From positions 248,001 to 312,000 of the forward strand of contig JAAZIU010000013.1 of assembly GCA_012800735.1 (NCBI GenBank): a DNA stretch of 64,000 bases. Reading direction: 5' to 3'. The stretch's first letter is position 1, and every line of letters begins with the position of its first letter. Origin of the DNA: Clostridiales bacterium (GTDB lineage Bacteria > Bacillota > Clostridia > Oscillospirales > CAG-272). This document shows positions 41,821-52,200 of this stretch, piece after piece. A program made the translations under genes and the position numbers. Under the pieces are notes generated by a model. It did no database searches. It was given only the letters and a program-made list of their open reading frames with translations, and was not told the origin of the DNA.

Positions 41821-42921
41821 ATGAAACAGCTTTTTTCAGCCGCCGAAGCGGCAAATGATTCGTCCGAAGGGGTAATCCGAAACCGACTGCCGGACACCAC
41901 TCTTGTCGCATCAGATTTCAATTACGACCTGCCTCAGGAGTTTATCGCCCAATCTCCCGTTTCTCCCCGCGACAGCGCCCGCATGATGCTTGTTGACAGA
42001 AAAACCGGAGAACTCGAGCACCGGATATTCCGCGATATCACCGAATACATCTTTCCCGGCGATGTTCTTGTGATAAACGACACAAAGGTAATTCCGGCAA
42101 GACTTTTCGGGGTAAAGGATTCGACCGGCATTGTAGTCGAGACGTTGATGCTGCGTCAGATTTCTCCCGACAGCTGGGAGACCATCATGAAACCGGGACG
42201 CCGCGGCAAAAAAGGCGTTTCCTTTACTTACGGCGACGGCAGGCTGCACGGAGAAGTCATCGACGTAAAAGACGACGGCGGGCGAATAGTGCGCTTCGAT
42301 AAAACCGGCGCCGAGCTTTACAATATACTCGACGAAATCGGTACTATGCCGCTGCCGCCGTATATAACCGAAAAGCTTGAAGACAAGACTCAATACAACA
42401 CCGTTTACGCTAAAATAAACGGCTCCGCCGCCGCGCCTACCGCCGGACTTCACTTTACTCCCGAACTTTTGGGTAAAGTAAAAGAAATCGGCGCCGATAT
42501 CGTTCCGGTGCTGCTTCACGTCGGGCTGGGAACCTTTCGTCCGGTCAAATGCGAGAGGCTTGACGAGCATATGATGCACTCGGAATACATCAGCGTAAGC
42601 GCCGACGCCGCCGAGCGGATAAACCGCCGCCGGGGACGCCTTATCTGCGTCGGAACTACATCCTGCCGGACGATAGAATCGGCGGCGGATGAAAAAGGGG
42701 AAATACATCCCATTGACGGCGACACCGGAATTTTCATCTATCCCGGCTATCGCTTCAAGGCGACGGAGGGACTGATTACCAACTTCCATTTACCGCAATC
42801 GACGCTGCTTATGCTTGTTTCGGCGTTCAGCTCACGGGAGATAATGATGAACGCATATGAGACGGCGAAGAGAGAACAATATCGATTTTTCAGTTTCGGA
42901 GATGCGATGTTTATGCGATAG
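41821..42921 (+). CDS. queA: S-adenosylmethionine:tRNA ribosyltransferase-isomerase
   Basis: SDFNYDLPQEFIAQSPVSPRDSARMML, TAGLHFTPELL, HVGLGTFRPV. Confidence 0.96.
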   Translation: MKQLFSAAEAANDSSEGVIRNRLPDTTLVASDFNYDLPQEFIAQSPVSPRDSARMMLVDRKTGELEHRIFRDITEYIFPGDVLVINDTKVIPARLFGVKDSTGIVVETLMLRQISPDSWETIMKPGRRGKKGVSFTYGDGRLHGEVIDVKDDGGRIVRFDKTGAELYNILDEIGTMPLPPYITEKLEDKTQYNTVYAKINGSAAAPTAGLHFTPELLGKVKEIGADIVPVLLHVGLGTFRPVKCERLDEHMMHSEYISVSADAAERINRRRGRLICVGTTSCRTIESAADEKGEIHPIDGDTGIFIYPGYRFKATEGLITNFHLPQSTLLMLVSAFSSREIMMNAYETAKREQYRFFSFGDAMFMR

Positions 42922-42925
42922 CATC

Positions 42926-42960
42926 AAAAAACGGGCGCTTTTTATAAGCTGCCCGTTTTT
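42926..42960. terminator. Bidirectional terminator between queA and the GH78-like gene
   Basis: AAAAACGGGC-GCTTTTTATAAGCT-GCCCGTTTTT. Confidence 0.85.
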
Positions 42961-42984
42961 CTGTTATTTGTTATTTGAATTATT

Positions 42985-45009
42985 TCAGCTGAAAGCCTGT
43001 TCAATTCCCCAGTCGCAGAGGAATAGGATGGGATAGGTATAGCAAAGGTGAAAGAGGCTGGTGTTCCATTTTACGTCCCGTCCCCACGCTTCATAGGTCA
43101 CGTCGGCGCCTTCGTTCATCATCCTGAGCCAGCGGCCTTCGTTTTTGAGAAGCTTATTGATATCTTCTTCCCTGCCCAACCGCTTAAGACCTATCAGCGC
43201 GGCGAAGGTGCCGAAGAACGCCATGTCGGTCGCGGGGCGACTCATTATCATCGAGATGATGTTTTCCTCGGTTTCCGCGTCCGGGCAGAGACCGAAACAG
43301 AGAGCGAAAGCGTTTGACGGAAGCGCGGAATGGCGCTCTCCCGCAGCGTCTGTTTTCATCGGTATATCGGTGAAGCGGCGGTTTTCCTTATCAAAGAAAT
43401 TCTCTCTATAAGCGGCGACAAGCGGTTCGGCGTCCCGAAACGGCGGTCTGCCGGTGATGCCGGCAAGGCGGTTCATCGCCTTTACGGCGCCGACATAATA
43501 GGCGTTTATTACGCTGTGCGTTCCTTCGGCAATCCTGCCTTCCGAAAGATTGAAGGCGTAGCCGTCGCGGCAGTTGTCCGGCCAGTCGACGACGCACCAT
43601 TTGTCGAGGTCGTAGAGAAGCAGGTCTTCCCGCTCGTAATTATCCCTATAATAATCAAGCACCGACGCCATCTTGTCGTAATATCCGGAGGCGAAATCGG
43701 CTGAGCCGGAAAGCGTCGTGTGAGCCAGCAGCAGGTGCGGCAGCATCAGCACATATTCGGCGATCTCCTGCATAAACGAGCAGGGGAAGCAGGTCATCAG
43801 ACCACCGTTGATAAAAGCCGTGTCAAAGGCGTTGTCGATAAGCTTTTCCATAATTGCAAGGTCGCCGGTCAACACCGCGTAAGTGCAGGAAGTTAAGCAG
43901 CCGTCGCCGAGATACTGTCCCTTTTCCCGCTCCATACAGTCCTGAATAACTTCCTGAACGCCGTATTCAAGCGAATGGGAGCAGAGATTCCATATTCGCT
44001 GCAGAACCGGGTCGTCGGACTTGCATTTTCTGTATTCTTCAAAAGGATAGTGACGGACTGTAAACGAGATATCTTTAATCTCGGCTCCGTCCAACAGCGT
44101 GATTTCGGCATATCTGAAGGATTTATAGTCGAACTGATCCAGCGTATCAATACCGCCGGAAAGCAGCCAATCTTCCTCGTATTTACAGTTGGCTCTCAGT
44201 TGATATCTTATGCTGCCGTCGGCGTTCAGCTCCTGCGCGCAGCGGATGACGATTCTGTCCCCAGGATTTCCTGCGGCTTCAAGGTTCAGATAGCCGACAT
44301 AACATCCGCCGAAATCGACTTTTGTCGTATTGCCAGAGCGCTTTGTTGTCTTCGGCTTTATTGTCTCAAAAACAAGCTGACGGGAGGGTTGAGGGACAAG
44401 CACATGATCGCTGTAAATACATTCGGCGGCGTTACTCCAATCCGAACAGTCGTAATCAATGCGCTCAAATCTGACTTTGTCGGAGCGGCTGTCGTATCTT
44501 TCCATAAACTGAGTCGCATAGCCGGTCACGGAAAGAGCGGAAAAACCGTCATGGACGACGCATTTTACATTTTCGTCGGAACAGCAGATTATTTCCCCGC
44601 AGCTTTCGATGTCAAAGATAAGACCAAGCCTGCCGTCGCCGGATATCCAGACGCGGTTTATCAGCCCCTGATAGAGGGTATGGATCGCGATTACATTTCT
44701 TCCGGGCTTTATATAATCGGTGATATCAAGCTCGTTGTAATAATACTTGAAGTTGAAAGCCGGTGCCGGTCCCTGGGAGACAAAACTGCCGTTTATATAC
44801 AGCTTGTAATAGTCGTCCGCCGTTATATAAATGACGGTTTTTTTCGGTTTTTCCACCCGAAATTCGGCTCGGTATAGCACGTGGAGATTCTCCGGAACGC
44901 CGGTTTTCGGAATTTCGTATTTCTGAAGCTGGCGGTGAAAGACATTTACCGGCTTTATATCTGAATATTCCGGAAGAGTGATAAAACTACCTTTAAAATT
45001 ACGCGACAT
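42985..45009 (-). CDS. Alpha-L-rhamnosidase-like (GH78-type) protein
   Basis: N-terminal beta-sandwich (ADDYYKLYINGSFVSQGPAP), VIQDCMEREKGQYLGDG, GRDVKWNTSLFH; no signal peptide. Confidence 0.8.
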   Translation of the reverse strand: MSRNFKGSFITLPEYSDIKPVNVFHRQLQKYEIPKTGVPENLHVLYRAEFRVEKPKKTVIYITADDYYKLYINGSFVSQGPAPAFNFKYYYNELDITDYIKPGRNVIAIHTLYQGLINRVWISGDGRLGLIFDIESCGEIICCSDENVKCVVHDGFSALSVTGYATQFMERYDSRSDKVRFERIDYDCSDWSNAAECIYSDHVLVPQPSRQLVFETIKPKTTKRSGNTTKVDFGGCYVGYLNLEAAGNPGDRIVIRCAQELNADGSIRYQLRANCKYEEDWLLSGGIDTLDQFDYKSFRYAEITLLDGAEIKDISFTVRHYPFEEYRKCKSDDPVLQRIWNLCSHSLEYGVQEVIQDCMEREKGQYLGDGCLTSCTYAVLTGDLAIMEKLIDNAFDTAFINGGLMTCFPCSFMQEIAEYVLMLPHLLLAHTTLSGSADFASGYYDKMASVLDYYRDNYEREDLLLYDLDKWCVVDWPDNCRDGYAFNLSEGRIAEGTHSVINAYYVGAVKAMNRLAGITGRPPFRDAEPLVAAYRENFFDKENRRFTDIPMKTDAAGERHSALPSNAFALCFGLCPDAETEENIISMIMSRPATDMAFFGTFAALIGLKRLGREEDINKLLKNEGRWLRMMNEGADVTYEAWGRDVKWNTSLFHLCYTYPILFLCDWGIEQAFS

Positions 45010-45117
45010 ATAAACCCCCTATCCCTTCGTTTTAAATATCGGGAAGACGCTGTCAGCTTGCAGACGAAGCTTTAACGCATTAATCAAAAGTATCAAGAAA
45101 TGCTGCGAGTATTCCTT

Positions 45118-46488
45118 CTATCGCGCGTATTTACGCGTTTTTTCGGATTTTCTGAAGTAAATTACCGTTAAAATTGCGCAGGAAAGCCATCCCAGCGGAT
45201 AACCCATGATCACCGGGACGATTTCATTTGCTATATAGTTAGTCATTACATAAAGATAAATCTGACGAAAAATAACGAAGGAAAACAGCATTATGAACAT
45301 CGGCGCTTTTGTCTCGCCGGCGCCCCGCATTACGCCTATCAATACATCGTATACGCAGATAATAAAATAACAGGGGGACATTACCCTTATGATAAGCGCG
45401 CCGAGCGCAACGACTTCCGCCTTTGCGTTAAAGAAGGCGACCAGTTGAGGCGCGAACAGCATAACCGGGAGCATTGAAATACCGAGTAAAACAAAGGAAA
45501 GCCGATGCGCAATCTTGATTCCGTTTTTAACTCGTTCGTCATCGCCTACACCGATATTCTGACCGGCAAATGTTGTCGCCGCTACGCTCACCGCCCGCAT
45601 CGGCAGTATCATTACCGAATCAATCTTGCCGTATGCCGTCCAACCGGACATGCAGTCGGCTCCGAAATAATTAATATAAGACTGAACGAAAATATTCGAA
45701 AAAGAAGTAATCGCCATTTGAAGTCCCGCGGGTATGCCGATGCTTACGATTCTTTCGAATTTCTCACGGTCGAATCTGAGAAGGCTCAGCCTTAATTTGA
45801 CACAGGTATCCGTTTTTATAAGCGTCGCTATCACAAGCAGCGCGGATATTGCCTGCGCAATTACGGTTGCCCAGGCTACACCGGATACTCCCATATCAAA
45901 AACCAGGACAAAGATTAGGTCTCCCGCAATATTAAGCGCAGCGGAGATTGTCAGGAAGACAAACGGGCTGCGAGAATCGCCTATCGCCTGCAATATCGCC
46001 GCTCCGATATTATATAGCATAAGACCGGATATTCCGGCGAAGTAAACCCTCAGATAAGCGAGCGATTCCGGCATAACCTCCGGCGGGGTTCTCATCATAT
46101 TCAGAAACACCGGGGTAAACAGAAATCCGGCGACGGTTACCAAAACCGCGAAAACCACGGTCATAATAAACGCGGTATGCACCGTTTTGCTTACATCCTC
46201 CTCATCACCGGCGCCGAAATACTGAGATACCATGACGCCGGCGCCGCTTGAAAGACCGAGAAAGAAACCGATAAGCGAATTTATGATAGGTCCGACAGAG
46301 CCGACGGCGGAAAAAGCTTCGTTTGAAACATAGTTTCCGACGACCCAGGTGTCCACCATATTATACAGCTGCTGAAAGATATTGCCGAGCAGGATAGGGA
46401 TCGCAAACCTAACAAGCAGGGGCAGTATCTGCCCCTGTGTCATATTCATGCTTTTTTGGTTGAATAAAGTTCTTTTTTTGACCGACAC
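45118..46488 (-). CDS. MATE family efflux transporter
   Basis: LLVRFAIPILLGNIFQQLYNMVDTWVVGNYVS..., 12 TM pattern. Confidence 0.93.
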   Translation of the reverse strand: MSVKKRTLFNQKSMNMTQGQILPLLVRFAIPILLGNIFQQLYNMVDTWVVGNYVSNEAFSAVGSVGPIINSLIGFFLGLSSGAGVMVSQYFGAGDEEDVSKTVHTAFIMTVVFAVLVTVAGFLFTPVFLNMMRTPPEVMPESLAYLRVYFAGISGLMLYNIGAAILQAIGDSRSPFVFLTISAALNIAGDLIFVLVFDMGVSGVAWATVIAQAISALLVIATLIKTDTCVKLRLSLLRFDREKFERIVSIGIPAGLQMAITSFSNIFVQSYINYFGADCMSGWTAYGKIDSVMILPMRAVSVAATTFAGQNIGVGDDERVKNGIKIAHRLSFVLLGISMLPVMLFAPQLVAFFNAKAEVVALGALIIRVMSPCYFIICVYDVLIGVMRGAGETKAPMFIMLFSFVIFRQIYLYVMTNYIANEIVPVIMGYPLGWLSCAILTVIYFRKSEKTRKYAR

Positions 46489-46518
46489 TTTGCGTCTCCT
46501 GTCCCGCGATTTCGATGG

Positions 46519-46540
46519 TTTGTCACTTTAAAGAGACAAA
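46519..46540. promoter_or_regulatory. Near-perfect palindrome upstream of the MATE gene (operator-like)
   Basis: TTTGTCACTTTAAAGAGACAAA, one mismatched position pair in 22 bp, next to TTGACA on the minus strand. Confidence 0.5.
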
Positions 46541-46578
46541 ATGTCAAGGCTGAAAGAGTATTGACGCTTTAGATAATA

Positions 46579-48051
46579 TTAACCGGCAAGCGCTTCGACG
46601 GTTTTCGCCATCTCAGACTCTATTTTTGACATCTTCTTTTCAATGGAAGAAGCGATATTCGGATTGCCTTTTGACAGATAATCCGAAACCGTGTCGGCTA
46701 CTCCCCCCCATCCGAAGACGGAAGTCAGCTCGAAGGCTCCGGTATCGAATATCAGCTGCAGCATTTTCGCGCTCTCTTCGTCGCGAATATATTTAAAGTC
46801 AAGGGTTACATCCGAGTAAGCCTGTCTGAGCCCTTCATAAGAACGCGCGCAGAGGTTTTCAAGGATTATGCCGGTACGGTCAAGATCGGTGTTTGTAACC
46901 GGAACCGCCATGCAAGCCGAAAAGCTGGCGATGAGCGATGAATATTCCTGCTGCGCTTCGTCGTATTTCGGGAACGGGACGACACCGAATTCGGCGTCCA
47001 TATCGCGCAGTTTCTTCAGAGAACCGATCGGCTCGACATAAAACAGAGTGTGACCGGAGAAAAATACACCGTGGAAGCCGTTGTTATATTTATTTGTGTT
47101 AGCCGTCCTTCCCTCAAGGCAGACAAGATCTTTATCCGCGAATATTTTCTCCGCCGCGGCGCCGTATCGGCTGTAGAAAGCCTCGCTTGTTACATTAACG
47201 GTAGGCAGGTCATTGTCGTCTTTTCCTGACAATCTTACGCCGGTACCGATCATAAACGGCAGCCCGCCGCCGCCGTGCAGCGAGACTCCCATCATGTCGT
47301 CAGCCGTAATCTTGCCGTCGCCGTCAATATCTGCCGTAACTGCTACCATCAAATCATGCATCGCATCGAGAGTCCATTTGCCGGAATCAACAAGCTCATA
47401 CGGGTCGGCAAGGGAGTTTGCGTCGATCACGCTTTTGTTGAATCCGGTCATCCAGAAGGATTCTTTGAACATAAGATGCAAGTCTCCGACGAGGATATGC
47501 TTATTGCCGCCTATCGAAAGGCTGTCGTTGGCTTTTGAATACCACCACGGCTTTCCGATTGCTATATTGGTAAGCTGTTCTATCGGAACAAGCTGACCTT
47601 CAACCGCAAACGGAGTCTGGAACTTAGACTCGTTCCAGAATGCGTCATAAACCGGGTCGCCTGCGCTGATCAGTTTTTGCATTGTGGCGGTAACTTCGTA
47701 ATACTCCTGCATCTGCTCGATGATCTCGATATTCAGATCCTGTTCGACGAGAGCGTTGCGGTTGTAAATGGCGTCATTGATCGGCTCGCCGTTCAGCTCT
47801 TCGCTGAACATGGATGTCATGGCGAAATTCGAGATGTTATTGAGAATTTTGAATTCATAGCCGCCGAAATCGCTTTTTGGCAGGTCGGCATAAATATCCG
47901 CCTCTGTTTCAACATCAACCGCGGCGTCATCCGCAGCTAAATCGGCGTCGGGATCTGCTTCGGACGGCGGTTTTGACGCCCCGCCGCAGGATACAAGCAG
48001 AACAACCAGAAGCAAGGATAAGATTTTGGCTAATAAAAGTCGGTTTTTCAT
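46579..48051 (-). CDS. Extracellular solute-binding lipoprotein (ABC transporter)
   Basis: MKNRLLLAKILSLLLVVLLVSCGG lipobox; paralogous in layout to 57731..59212. Confidence 0.85.
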   Translation of the reverse strand: MKNRLLLAKILSLLLVVLLVSCGGASKPPSEADPDADLAADDAAVDVETEADIYADLPKSDFGGYEFKILNNISNFAMTSMFSEELNGEPINDAIYNRNALVEQDLNIEIIEQMQEYYEVTATMQKLISAGDPVYDAFWNESKFQTPFAVEGQLVPIEQLTNIAIGKPWWYSKANDSLSIGGNKHILVGDLHLMFKESFWMTGFNKSVIDANSLADPYELVDSGKWTLDAMHDLMVAVTADIDGDGKITADDMMGVSLHGGGGLPFMIGTGVRLSGKDDNDLPTVNVTSEAFYSRYGAAAEKIFADKDLVCLEGRTANTNKYNNGFHGVFFSGHTLFYVEPIGSLKKLRDMDAEFGVVPFPKYDEAQQEYSSLIASFSACMAVPVTNTDLDRTGIILENLCARSYEGLRQAYSDVTLDFKYIRDEESAKMLQLIFDTGAFELTSVFGWGGVADTVSDYLSKGNPNIASSIEKKMSKIESEMAKTVEALAG

Positions 48052-48070
48052 TTTTATGCCCCCATTTTAC

Positions 48071-48103
48071 AGCTTATTTTAAGCTTATTGTAAGCTTATT
48101 GTA
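48071..48103. repeat. Three tandem 11-bp direct repeats in the 5' UTR of the solute-binding protein gene
   Basis: AGCTTATTTTA-AGCTTATTGTA-AGCTTATTGTA. Confidence 0.85.
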
Positions 48104-48108
48104 ATTGA

Positions 48109-48137
48109 ATTATATCATTATCGTGCTAATCTGTCAA
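48109..48137 (-). promoter_or_regulatory. Consensus sigma-A promoter for the solute-binding protein gene
   Basis: Minus strand TTGACA-17 nt-TATAAT. Confidence 0.85.
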
Positions 48138-48262
48138 CATATATCGTGATTTAATTCAAGAAAAGTTCAGACTCGCCCGGTATAACCGTGCGGGTCTGAT
48201 ATCAGCAAAATCGCCGAATTTAAAATCCATGCCGCGTCTATGCCATATTTCTGTTTGTTGTT

Positions 48263-48883
48263 TTACTCGGTTTCTTGTTCTTGCTTATTGATTTCGGATT
48301 TTGCTTTTTCTTCATTTATCGTTCGGCGAACATGGCTCATGGTAACCGGAGTCATATTCAGGAACGAAGCGACGTATTTATGACTGATTCTCGACAAAAG
48401 ATTAGGATAACTCTCGAGGAACCATTCATATCTCTGTTTTGCGCTGTAAGCATAAAGGATATGAGTATGCTCCCACTGGATAGCAAACCAATCGTTTATA
48501 AGGTTTCGCGCCAGCTCAAGCATTGCCGGATACATCTGAACCAGATCCATAATTTCGCTGATTTCGAAGCGATAAAGGTGGCTTTCGGTAAGGGTTTCGT
48601 TGTAAACCCTTACGCCTGCCATCCGCGGAGAGAGCATTGAGGGATTGGAGTAAAAAGGCTGACCGCGGCGATATACGAAGTTCGTCGTGATCTCCGTTCC
48701 GTCCTCCTCACAGGTGTAGGCGCGAATAATTCCGTCCTCGAGTACATAAAGACTGACCGAACCGCTGATGTCAAAGGTGGTATGCTTGCGAACGGAGACC
48801 GGATCCGCCAAAGAGGTGATTTTCATTCTCAGATATTCATCGGTGATGCCGTATGAATCGAGAATCTGCGAAAGTTTTGCCAT
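48263..48883 (-). CDS. Crp/Fnr family transcriptional regulator
   Basis: Cyclic-nucleotide-binding-like beta roll then HTH (KYVASFLNMTPVTMSHVRRTI). Confidence 0.85.
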   Translation of the reverse strand: MAKLSQILDSYGITDEYLRMKITSLADPVSVRKHTTFDISGSVSLYVLEDGIIRAYTCEEDGTEITTNFVYRRGQPFYSNPSMLSPRMAGVRVYNETLTESHLYRFEISEIMDLVQMYPAMLELARNLINDWFAIQWEHTHILYAYSAKQRYEWFLESYPNLLSRISHKYVASFLNMTPVTMSHVRRTINEEKAKSEINKQEQETE

Positions 48884-49198
48884 TCTTTTATACCTTCCTT
48901 GCCTGTCGGTATTTTATATTATCTTTTTTAACGATACTATAATTATACTCATATCAGGATTTTTTTCATTAAAGCAATTTAACAATATGGGGTATGATTC
49001 GATGAATGGTTTGTTAATTTTTATTACATGATATATTAAATATCGTTAACATTTAACCTCGGATTTCAAAAGCATTAATAATGTGTGTTATCTCACCAAA
49101 CATGTAACATCTCGATATATATTTTTGTACACTTTCACTTTAACTGAATTTTACTCATTAATCATATACAAAACATAAATTTACAGTCCAAATAATGT

Positions 49199-49227
49199 TT
49201 GACCTTTTGGCGGATTTGTAGTATAAT
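49199..49227 (+). promoter_or_regulatory. Sigma-A type promoter for the UvrD-like helicase gene
   Basis: TTGACC-17 nt-TATAAT. Confidence 0.8.
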
Positions 49228-49252
49228 GATATAGTAAAATGATGCAGCGAAG

Positions 49253-52200
49253 GTGACTATGATGAACAACCTTTTCGACGGACTAAACTCAGATCAATTA
49301 AGGGCGGTCACTTCAACCGAGGGCTATCTTCGGGTCATCGCCGGAGCCGGTTCCGGCAAAACAAAAACGCTTACCCATCGATACGGATATCTTGTCAAAG
49401 CCGCCGGTATTCATCCCTCAAACGTCCTCTGCGTCACCTTCACCGCCAAAGCCGCCGGAGAAATGAAACGGCGGGTGCGGGAGCTTGTCGGCGAAGGTTA
49501 TGACAACTCGCTTATCACGACTTATCACGGCTTCTGCGTACGGGTGCTGAGAGGAGATATCAGCCATCTCATGTGGTCGGAAAGCTTTGCGATAATCGAC
49601 GAATCGACAAAACGGAAGCTGCTTTCCGAGATTTACGCCGAAGAAGATATACGAATGGATCAGACGACCTACGAACGGGTTGTCGCGGCGATGCATCGGC
49701 TGAAATCAACTGAAGACTATGTCCGTCCCATGGTTGACGGACGTCCCGAAGATGTCGCATTTAACGATAAAATTTCGACCGACGGACTGGATATCCATAT
49801 TATCCGCAGGTTTCTAAAAAAACAAAAGCAGATCTACGGTCTTGATTTCGACGACCTGATTTCATTTACCTTTTCGATTTTCAACTCTTTCCCCGAAGTC
49901 GCGCAGAAGTGGGCGGAACAGCTTTATTACATAGAAGTAGACGAATTTCAGGACAGCTCCAAGCGCGAGCTGAGACTTATAAAAACGCTCTGTTCGGCTC
50001 ACAAAAATCTTTTCGTCGTCGGCGACCCCGACCAGAATATCTACGAATGGCGGGGGGCGGATATGTCAATCCTTGTCGACTTCGAGCAAAATTTCCCCGG
50101 CGCGGAAACTATAACGCTCAACCGCAACTACCGCTCTGACGGAAATATCCTGTCGGCGGCAAACGCGCTAATCGCATACAACAAAAACCGGGTGAAGAAG
50201 GATCTTTACACCGAAAGCCAGCCCGGAGAGCCGGTAAGATGGCTGCATCTGCGTACCGAGGAGGAAGAGGGCAAGGCTATTTCGACCGAGATAAAAAAGC
50301 TTATCTCCCAAGGGTTCAGCTACAGAAATATTGCCATATTGTATCGCGCCGGTTTTCTATCTCGCTTTGTTGAATCTGCTCTCGGCTCGGCTCATATCCC
50401 GTATGAGCTTTACGGTTCGGTCAGATTCTACGACCGGATGGAGATAAAGGATGCGCTGGCTTATATGAGGCTTGTCGTCTTCGATGACGATGAAGCTTTT
50501 GAGCGGGTAATTAATCTTCCCCGACGGAATTTCGGTAAGAGCCGTCTCGCCGCGCTTAAAGCGATGGCGGAGGAATCGGGGCAATCGCTGTTCGCGGCGC
50601 TGAAAGCCTCGATTGATAACAAGCTGTTTTCCTCCACCGGCGCCCCCGGATTTATTGAGCTTATCGACTCGCTTCGGAAGGAAAAAGATAATTTGTCGGT
50701 ATCCGCTTTGCTCGGCGAAGCGCTCGGCCGCTCCGGATATGAAGATTACATCCGCGCGGCGGGTAGCATGGAAAGACTTGACAACTTAGCCGAATTAAAG
50801 CGCTCGCTCTGGAACAGAGAACAGGCCTGGGGGGAAAAAATGACCCCCTCTCAGTGGCTGGATCTCATCGACATCGAAGCTGCGGAGGAGAAAGATTCCG
50901 ACTCCGACAAAGTTAAGCTGATGACGATACACGCAGCAAAGGGGCTTGAGTTCCCGGCGGTATTTGTCGTCGGGATGACCGAAGGCATTTTTCCGTTGTC
51001 AAGAACTCTTGAGGAACGCAAAAACGAGGGGCTTGAGGAGGAAAGAAGGCTCTGCTTCGTCGCGCTGACAAGAGCGCGGAAACGGCTGTTTCTCACCGAC
51101 TCGGAGGGCGGCGAGGAAGACCGGCGGAAACGACCGTCAAGGTTTCTCTACGACATAGGCGAAGACAATTTAGTGAGAACCGGCGAAATCTCAAAGGAAT
51201 TGCAGAACAAAACGACTGCGGCTGCCGATGTTGAGACAACTGCTTCCTCATCCGGACTTTTGCCGGGCAGCCGCGTGAATCACCCTATCTTCGGCGAAGG
51301 AACCGTCGAGCGGAAGGATGAAGTGAAAAATGTATACTATATCCGCTTTGACAACAAAGGCGAACTGCGTCCGGTAAGCGCCGATTATGATTTCGCCGCC
51401 TGGAGCGGGATCGGCGAAGCGGCGGATAAAGCTATCGAGAAAGCCGAAAGCCGAAAAGCCGTCCACAAAGCGCAGCCGCTTGCAGAAACCGAGACGAAGC
51501 CGCCCGATATTCCGTCAGCCGATACCGTTTCAGCAGAACCGCCAAAAACAGAAAAGTTGTCGGAGATTCCCTCTCCCTCCGTCTCCTCCGATAACGAAAA
51601 TGATATGTTTAAATCCGAAGCAGAAAATATTGATATTGCCGATAAGGCAAACAAAAAAGAAAACCACGATCAGATAAAGTTTTCAATCGAGAATATCGGG
51701 AAGGAAGCGGCGGAAAGAGAAGAAGAAATAACAGAAGAAGCAGAAAATATTACCGAACCGCCGAAAACCGAAGAAAAAACCGAATCTGAAAGCGATATCC
51801 CGCAAAGATACCGGAATGCCGAGTGGATGGAGCCGACAGAAGGCGAGACCAACTTATGGAAGCGGAATGATGTTCCGCATACCGGCTGGTATTGCACCGG
51901 TGTAATCGATCTCGGCGCGCCGGTCGGGACCTGCCGGATGTGCGGCTATCAGATAATAAGATATGTCCACGTTATGCGGCATAACGAATATCCGCGCGCG
52001 ATCGGCGCCGGCTGTGTCTGCGCCGGCAATATGGAGGGCAGCGTCGAAGGCGCCAAAAAGCGGGAAAATGACTATAAAAACCGTCTCGGACGCAAAAAGA
52101 ACTTCCTGAACACGAAATTCAAGAGAAGCCGAAGCGGAAACAGTTATTTCAAATACAAGGGCGAGATTATAACCGTCATCGAAGATAAGTTTAAGCGGGG

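Noticed and set aside
41911-42789. 292-aa minus-strand ORF
   Set aside because: Antisense shadow of queA.
43975-44877. 300-aa plus-strand ORF
   Set aside because: Antisense shadow of the GH78-like gene.
48071-48103. Possible CRISPR-like repeats
   Set aside because: Only three contiguous 11-bp units, no spacers, no cas genes.
49000-49198. AT-rich intergenic region searched for small RNA or tRNA
   Set aside because: No stable structure or tRNA-like cloverleaf seen.
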